The position numbers were made by a program, and so were the translations under genes. A stretch of 17,450 nucleotides of DNA. It comes from CAZFZQ01 sp964522845 (GTDB lineage: Bacteria; Patescibacteriota; Patescibacteriia; GCA-002772895). Below the pieces are notes generated by a model, which saw only the letters and a program-made list of their open reading frames with translations, made no database searches and was not told the origin of the DNA. This document shows positions 12,742 to 17,450 of the stretch, piece by piece (the first letter of the stretch is position 1; every line of letters begins with the position of its first letter). Location: the NCBI GenBank assembly GCA_964522845.1, contig CAZFZQ010000015.1, positions 1 to 17,450 of the forward strand. The letters are read 5' to 3'.

Positions 12742-14640
12742 TATAATTTGCCAATATCCTTTGAGTTCGCTCCAGCCGCCGGTGGGGCCGGAAGAAAAAC
12801 TAATGTCGGCCAGCCCGGACGTATAATCCAAAACAACTCTTTGGTCGGCGTGAATTTTCCACGCGGACATTTCCACCAGGGTGGCATTGTTGTGTATATC
12901 TATTATACCATAAGGAGCGTAAATGATGGCAGAGACACTGGCGTTACGAACATCAATGGCGGCGTTGATGGTATCGTTTTTAGTGCTGACCAAAAGCAAA
13001 TAGCTTCCGGTTCCTGCGCCGGAAAAAACAGAGCCATTATCCATGGTTATATTGCCGTCGGCAATAATGATTCCGGAAGACGAGCCATAAGAACTGCTGA
13101 GGTTGATATGTGAATTATTATCAAATAGTATGTCGCCGGTCACGTAAAGAGTGCCTGTAACGGTTAATGTTTCTCCAACACTGACCGTCAGATTGCCGAT
13201 GATTTTTTTCGGGCCCAAAGACGTGTCTTCGTTTATTGTTTGGTTGCCATTTAAAGGTTCGCCCACGGAAGCGTCGTCTTTCCATCCCTGTATCAAGCTG
13301 TCGGAAATGGGCATATTGAGGGGTCCGGGGGCGGTTGGCGGAATAACGGCGTAAGGGCAGTAAGTATTCCATCCGACCGTTGTGCCGCTTTTTGTTTGAC
13401 ACCAAAGATTATAGCCGATTGTGGAACCGGTGACGCTGGTTGAGGTGGCGTTTTTTCCGATTGTTGAGCCGCTAATGGAGTTAGCCCAAGCATCGCCGGC
13501 AACAGTGGCGCCGGAAATAATATAAGCGGTTAAATTTTTTCCGACCGTTACGCCGGTAGCTTGGTGGGCAAAAGCATTGCCGTTCACGGCGATGTTGGAA
13601 ATTTGCGAGGTGACGCCGCCATTCCAGGTTTTAAAGTTTATGTCTTTTCCGTCGGCTATCCACGAATAGGAAGACCATCCTTGGTTATGAAACATTGTTC
13701 CGCCCGCGTAATTATCAAAAGCGTCCACGCCAATGGTCCAATATTTAGTTCCATTTTGCGCGGCGTCTAAAATTATCCAATATTTTGTGCCGCTATAAAG
13801 AAAGGGAGGGTTATTGAAAGACACGTCCACCCACCCATAGCTTGTGGAAACCACGGACGTGCTAAGTGTTGCTGAGGCCAGCACCGCGGTACTTGGAGAA
13901 TTGGCATTATCCTCGACTATTTTTACGGAAATATTACCGGGCGCGCTTGATGTTCGTTTAATATAAAAACTGACTTTATTTAGAAATTCTGTCGCGGACG
14001 AAGTGAAACTCTGCGCCAAATCGATTGTTGGATCTGTTTTCCCAAAAATATAATCCGCGTTATATGTAGTATTCTGCTGATCCGGCGCAAGAGCGGCGCC
14101 CGCGGCCACATAAGCATCGCCGGTAATAGTGGCCTCATTATCGCCGTCTATGGTTCCTTGCGCGTAAATACTCCCGTTTATAACTGAATTTTCTTCCAAT
14201 TTAATTCCGCCTTGGCCAAGTTGAACGCCATAAGTAAAGCTAACTTTATCCGCGGCTATTGCCGCTCTTGTTCGAATAATAGTTTTCCCCAGCGGCCTGG
14301 TTTTATTTGGATAATATCCGGTTGATTCTATTTGTTTTACGCTGCCGCTTATGGCGGTAATGATCGTGTCATAAATCCCTCCGCCAAAAGTCACGTTGCT
14401 CTCGCCCGCATAATCGCTGCCGTATGTGCCGCCGCAATTCGTCCCCGCTGTTTGATTGAGGCACCACAAGGCTTTTTCTATTCCGGCTTCGGCAAGGTCT
14501 GAGGATATGGTTTTGTAATTAATAACCCTTTCTTTTTGTTCGGCGCCGACGGAAGTCTTAACTAAAGTCGCGCTATACACCAAAAGACCGGCCATTAAAA
14601 CCGTGATGACGAGCATAATATAACCTTTTTGTCGGGGCAT
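12736..14640 (-). CDS. Large PilX-like protein with jelly-roll-like and beta-helix regions
   Basis: 634 residues. A pilin-like N-terminus (KGYIMLVITVLMAGLLVYSATL, residues 5-26) has the Gly before the hydrophobic helix but no Glu at the fifth position, as in PilX-type proteins. Residues about 205-338 resemble a secreted jelly-roll domain (LAQSFTSSATEFLNKVSFYI, GNISVKIVEDNANSPS, WVDVSF, YSGTKYWIILD). Residues 363-425 carry five repeats of 14 residues each starting G-x-T-V/I (G363, G377, G391, G405, G419), a likely beta-helix. The C-terminal part (about 480-634) has further short beta repeats. It lies among pilin genes, so it is probably a large minor pilin or tip protein on the cell surface. 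Confidence 0.78.
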   Translation of the reverse strand: MPRQKGYIMLVITVLMAGLLVYSATLVKTSVGAEQKERVINYKTISSDLAEAGIEKALWCLNQTAGTNCGGTYGSDYAGESNVTFGGGIYDTIITAISGSVKQIESTGYYPNKTRPLGKTIIRTRAAIAADKVSFTYGVQLGQGGIKLEENSVINGSIYAQGTIDGDNEATITGDAYVAAGAALAPDQQNTTYNADYIFGKTDPTIDLAQSFTSSATEFLNKVSFYIKRTSSAPGNISVKIVEDNANSPSTAVLASATLSTSVVSTSYGWVDVSFNNPPFLYSGTKYWIILDAAQNGTKYWTIGVDAFDNYAGGTMFHNQGWSSYSWIADGKDINFKTWNGGVTSQISNIAVNGNAFAHQATGVTVGKNLTAYIISGATVAGDAWANSISGSTIGKNATSTSVTGSTIGYNLWCQTKSGTTVGWNTYCPYAVIPPTAPGPLNMPISDSLIQGWKDDASVGEPLNGNQTINEDTSLGPKKIIGNLTVSVGETLTVTGTLYVTGDILFDNNSHINLSSSYGSSSGIIIADGNITMDNGSVFSGAGTGSYLLLVSTKNDTINAAIDVRNASVSAIIYAPYGIIDIHNNATLVEMSAWKIHADQRVVLDYTSGLADISFSSGPTGGWSELKGYWQIIE

Positions 14641-14645
14641 ACAGA

Positions 14646-15188
14646 TTATTGCTTATTTCTTAACCGCACGGAAATATCTATTTTTTCTTCCGCAACCCCG
14701 CTTTTTAAATAAAGCGATGCGCCCACCATGTTTGCGTCTTGCGGCAAGGCGGCATCATATCTGAAAACCAAACTTTGCGCCGCGTCGGCAATCAGCCGTT
14801 TTAAATTTTTGCGCGCGCTGGCGGCGTCGGCGGAAGTTTCCAAATAAATTTTTTTGTCTTCGCGATAAAACGCGGCGTAATCAAATTTGTCCGCGATAAT
14901 ATTTCCGCCGGCGTCAATGGCCGGAAGTTTCACGACTGCAGTGGAAGACGACGAAGCGCGCGCGACGCTGTTAAAAATATAAGAAGCCATAATAGAATTC
15001 GCGCTCTCGGCCGTTTCTTTAAAATTCCGGGTAAAAATGCTTTTTTGCGTCTTGATATCCGCGGCCGCGGATTCCAGAGTATAAAATTTGCTGTGGCTTA
15101 TGTAAATGGAGCCGATGACAATGCTTGCCACGGCGAAGATGGATAAGACGATGACGGTTTCTATAAGTGTAAAGCCGCGAGAGGGCAT
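14646..15188 (-). CDS. Type IV pilin-like protein (PilW/GspJ-like)
   Basis: 180 residues. It has a class III signal: MPSRG | FTLIETVIVLSIFAVASIVIGSIY, with the prepilin peptidase site after Gly5 and Glu at mature position 5. The remainder has alternating strands, for example DKFDYAAFYREDKKIYLETSA and AQSLVFRYDAALPQDANMVGASLYLKSG, like PilW/GspJ minor pseudopilins. It should be processed by PilD and take part in initiating or capping the fibre. The next gene starts only five bases past its stop, with no repeat element between. Confidence 0.85.
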   Translation of the reverse strand: MPSRGFTLIETVIVLSIFAVASIVIGSIYISHSKFYTLESAAADIKTQKSIFTRNFKETAESANSIMASYIFNSVARASSSSTAVVKLPAIDAGGNIIADKFDYAAFYREDKKIYLETSADAASARKNLKRLIADAAQSLVFRYDAALPQDANMVGASLYLKSGVAEEKIDISVRLRNKQ

Positions 15189-15258
15189 AGATTAGGTAAA
15201 TAGGTGATTAGGTCTATAGGTGGATAGGTTTTAAACCTAATAACCTGTTTTGTTATTC
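15189..15258 (-). repeat. Octamer-repeat hairpin C
   Basis: GAATAACAAAACAGG, TTATTAGG, centre AGGTTTAAAACCT, then CCTATCCA, CCTATAGA, CCTAATCA and CCTATTTA up to the ATG of the PilW-like gene. The stop TAA of the preceding gene is inside GAATAA. Confidence 0.8.
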
Positions 15259-16167
15259 CGTTTTCAGTGTTGAAAGCGTGATGGATTTTATAACTCCGCG
15301 TTCGGTCCAGCTGACGGTGGCGTCAATTTTTTTCATGGTGGCGACGCCATACGGTTCGGAAATGGTGAGCGCGCCCGCGCCATTGGGCAAATCGTTGATA
15401 CCGAACCGCGCCCAGTCCGCGGGAATGGCGCCAAGTGCCAGATTGTCAAAATTCCAACCTTCGGTTATTAAATCATGCGTGAGCGACGCGTTATCAAAAT
15501 AAACCGTGTTGCCAGAATTTCCCAGAGCGGCTACACCCGAGGCGAGCGAAGCGTCGCTTATGGTGGCGCGCAGATTATCGTCAACGTAAAGCGCCAAACT
15601 GTTGCCCGCGGCCGCGATTTTTAATTTATACCAGGTATCGGGTAAAAATGTTTGCGCCGTAGAATATAACGTTGATGTGGCGCCGCCGGCTCTTTTGTCC
15701 AAGACCAGCTGGTTGTTTTGTAAATATAAAAAATAATAATTGTCCAAGTCTTTGGCGCGAAAAAGCAAACCGGCTTTGCCTGAAACGCCGGACGTTTTGA
15801 CTGATGCCTCAAATGTAAAATCCGCGAGATTGGCGTAGGGGAGCGCGATCACGCCCAAGGGCGAACTTGACGCCGCATTGTTGGCAAGAGTGTTGGGAGA
15901 CGATACCGCGGCCGTAGTTGTGGCGCCGTAAGAGCCGTTATTGTCTATCACGCCGATAAAAGTTGAGCTGGCGCGCGTGGTAAGCGATGCTACGGAATAA
16001 TTTTTAACAACGTCAATTTCTTCTTGCGCGATTTTGTAAGCGGCCGCGGCAAACGAGCCGGTTTTGTTGACGCGCAAAATATTCAAAAGCACGCCAAAAA
16101 TAGCAATCGCGCCGCAGAGCATGGCGATGGAGACGATAATTTCAATCAAAGTAAATCCGCGACGCAT
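15253..16167 (-). CDS. PilV-like minor pilin with inserted lectin-like domain
   Basis: 304 residues, about double a normal PilV-type pilin. It has a class III signal MRRG | FTLIEIIVSIAMLCGAIAIF, with Glu at mature position 5. Residues about 110-230 form a concanavalin/LamG-like (DUF1080-like) unit: FTFEASVKTSGVSGKAGLLF, NYYFLYLQNNQLVLDKR, DTWYKLKIAAAGNSLALYVDD and TVYFDNASL. The C-terminal part (about 255-304, LPNGAGALTIS and KKIDATVSWTERGVIKSITL) is the normal PilV-type end, so the lectin-like unit is inserted within the pilin. It probably displays a carbohydrate- or surface-binding module on the pilus. Confidence 0.85.
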   Translation of the reverse strand: MRRGFTLIEIIVSIAMLCGAIAIFGVLLNILRVNKTGSFAAAAYKIAQEEIDVVKNYSVASLTTRASSTFIGVIDNNGSYGATTTAAVSSPNTLANNAASSSPLGVIALPYANLADFTFEASVKTSGVSGKAGLLFRAKDLDNYYFLYLQNNQLVLDKRAGGATSTLYSTAQTFLPDTWYKLKIAAAGNSLALYVDDNLRATISDASLASGVAALGNSGNTVYFDNASLTHDLITEGWNFDNLALGAIPADWARFGINDLPNGAGALTISEPYGVATMKKIDATVSWTERGVIKSITLSTLKTE

Positions 16168-16256
16168 AGGTTGATAGGTGGATTGGTAGATAGGTGGATA
16201 GGTTTTAAACCTAATAACCTAACGACCTAAAAACCTATTTTGCTATTCTTCTATAT
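16168..16256 (-). repeat. Octamer-repeat hairpin D (pilC to PilV-like gap)
   Basis: The longest copy: GAATAGCAAAATAGG, TTTTTAGG, TCGTTAGG, TTATTAGG, centre AGGTTTAAAACCT, then CCTATCCA, CCTATCTA, CCAATCCA, CCTATCAA and CCTATG, whose last three bases are the start codon of the next gene. Here the pilC stop lies just before the GAATAG rather than within it. Confidence 0.82.
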
Positions 16257-17450
16257 TGCTTCACTCAACGAATAAATCGGCGAGATGACCGCGAAAGCGA
16301 TAAGCCCCACCACGCCGCCCAAAAAGACAATTAAAATCGGTTCAATAATGGAAGAAAGGTTTCTGGTGATGTCCGATACTTCTTCTTCGTAAAAAGTTGC
16401 GAGTTCCGCCAAAAGTTCATCCAAGGTGCCGGACTTTTCTCCCACCGACACCATTTGGGTAATAAGCGGCGGAAACAGGGCCGGATATTTTTTTAAGACC
16501 TCGTTGATGCTGATGCCCTTGCCCAATTTTTCCGAAGCGTCAAGACAGGCGTTTTTGTAATAAACGTTTCCCAGCACGGTGGAAGTGATTTTGAAACTTT
16601 CTATGACCGGGATATCGGTTTTTAAAAGTGAAGAAACGGTTCTGGCGAAACGCGCGAGATTTACTTTTTTGGCGATCGGCCCCAAAATCCAGGCATGCAG
16701 GAGTAAAAAATGAAAAAATTTTTTGCCTTTGGCCGTGCGGCGGAACAATATTATTCCCGCTACGGCGGCGATTATACCCGCAAGAAGCAAGATGCCGTCG
16801 CGGTTTATAAATTTTGAAAAGGCGATTAAAATGCGCGTGGCAAGCGGCAACTGTATTTTTAATTCGTCAAAAACGGATAGCACGCTGGGGATAACGTAGA
16901 CAAACATCATAATACCGATGCCCACCGTGGCCACGACGATAACCATGGGATAAATCATGGCTCCCCGGACTTTTGACATGAGATCGTGGTCTTTTTTCAT
17001 CTGGTTGGACAGCTCTTCCAAATTTTTTTCCAGCGTGCCCGACACTTCGCCCACTTTTATCATATTGACGAAATATTCCGGAAAAATTTTCGGGTATTTG
17101 GCAAGCATGGAGGCCAGAGGGTTGCCTTCTTCCACGCCTTCTTTTATTTCAGATAAAATCAGCGCGAATTTTTTATTTTTGGTTTGGAGCGCCAAGGTTT
17201 CCAGCGCTTCGGACACGGATAGTCCCGCCTTGACCATCACGCGGAAATTTTCCGCGAAAAAAACTTTCTCCGCCGCCGGAATGGTGGAAAGAAGCGAAAA
17301 TACTCTGCTTACTTTTTTCCAAAAATTGGACGGCGTTCCCTTCTCCCCTCTTGCCTGTCCCGCGGAGCCTTGCTGTGCCCTGCCGAAGCCTTGCGTGGAG
17401 GAGGGGCGAAGTGGGGTAATCAAGGGGGGAGCGAGAGGGGGGATTTTTGC
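16251..17450 (-). CDS. pilC: Type IV pilus inner-membrane platform protein PilC (5' end uncertain)
   Basis: The frame is open to the window edge; a TTG at 17423 would give 390 residues, but no Shine-Dalgarno supports it. Two GspF/PilC domains are clear: the first (from about residue 55 of that version, AEKVFFAENFRVMVKAGLSVSEALETLA through GEVSGTLEKNLEEL) and the second (FARTVSSLLKTDIPVIESFKI through VGEKSGTLDELLAELATFYEEEV). Three hydrophobic segments are visible (about 158-182, 208-228, and the C-terminal IEPILIVFLGGVVGLIAFAVI). PilC is the platform turned by the assembly ATPases. The N-terminal 35-45 residues are encoded by a GC-rich repeat rather than the usual PilC N-domain. Confidence 0.92.
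   Translation of the reverse strand, partial: AKIPPLAPPLITPLRPSSTQGFGRAQQGSAGQARGEKGTPSNFWKKVSRVFSLLSTIPAAEKVFFAENFRVMVKAGLSVSEALETLALQTKNKKFALILSEIKEGVEEGNPLASMLAKYPKIFPEYFVNMIKVGEVSGTLEKNLEELSNQMKKDHDLMSKVRGAMIYPMVIVVATVGIGIMMFVYVIPSVLSVFDELKIQLPLATRILIAFSKFINRDGILLLAGIIAAVAGIILFRRTAKGKKFFHFLLLHAWILGPIAKKVNLARFARTVSSLLKTDIPVIESFKITSTVLGNVYYKNACLDASEKLGKGISINEVLKKYPALFPPLITQMVSVGEKSGTLDELLAELATFYEEEVSDITRNLSSIIEPILIVFLGGVVGLIAFAVISPIYSLSEAI
17340..17450 (-). repeat. GC-rich repeat at the 5' end of pilC
   Basis: A GC-rich block containing GGGGCGAAGTGGGGTAA (17403-17419), identical to 4698-4714 in the PEGA gene, and GCCTGTCCCGCGGAGC (17353-17368), similar to the PEGA copy. It runs to the window edge and encodes the low-complexity N-terminus of PilC. 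Confidence 0.58.

Overview
The window looks like a chromosomal segment of a Patescibacteria (Candidate Phyla Radiation) bacterium, most likely a Parcubacteria-type lineage. This is inference from gene content and style: a compact rhamnose cassette, a PEGA-domain membrane protein, a CPR-style type IV pilus operon (PilC, pilin-like proteins, PilM, PilN, PilO), an AbrB/RelE toxin-antitoxin pair, very short intergenic gaps, and almost no Shine-Dalgarno sites. Most of the DNA is moderately AT-rich; one gene (9016-9636) is strikingly GC-rich.

Layout. Bases 1-4086 (+) hold a dTDP-rhamnose cassette: the 3' end of rmlC, a HIT-family hydrolase, rmlB, a HAD phosphatase, a terminator, then a new near-leaderless promoter driving rmlD and rmlA. 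A PEGA-domain protein (4075-5445, -) converges on rmlA. It diverges from murA (5513-6763, +) across a compact promoter region in which both strands carry a TTGACx-17-TATAAT promoter with overlapping -10 boxes. murA is followed by a periplasmic S41/CtpA-type protease (6868-8121), with an octamer-repeat hairpin filling the gap. An AbrB-type antitoxin and RelE-type toxin (8203-8685) have their own promoter. After a terminator comes a 134-bp MITE-like element with about 20-bp terminal inverted repeats and a 5-bp CTTGA target duplication. It abuts a perfect consensus promoter for a GC-rich, foreign-looking gene whose C-terminus resembles the FGE/C-type-lectin-like variable proteins of CPR genomes.

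Bases 9805-17450 are on the minus strand: rpmA (L27) with its own promoter, and upstream of it a type IV pilus operon read from right to left: pilC, a PilV-like pilin with an inserted lectin-like domain, a PilW/GspJ-like pilin, a 634-residue PilX-like protein with a jelly-roll-like domain and a 14-residue beta-helix repeat, pilM, pilN, pilO and a 99-residue membrane protein.

The rml genes make dTDP-rhamnose for surface glycans and murA starts peptidoglycan synthesis. CtpA probably trims envelope proteins. The pilus operon builds a surface fibre whose unusual pilin-like subunits carry probable binding domains. The most distinctive non-coding signal is a family of four octamer-repeat hairpins in the pilus operon. 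Each starts at or beside a GAATAG/GAATAA sequence at the end of one gene and runs to the ATG of the next. A sequence-unrelated octamer hairpin lies between murA and ctpA, and a heptamer array leads rpmA. A GC-rich repeat is also inserted inside two coding sequences and read in different frames.
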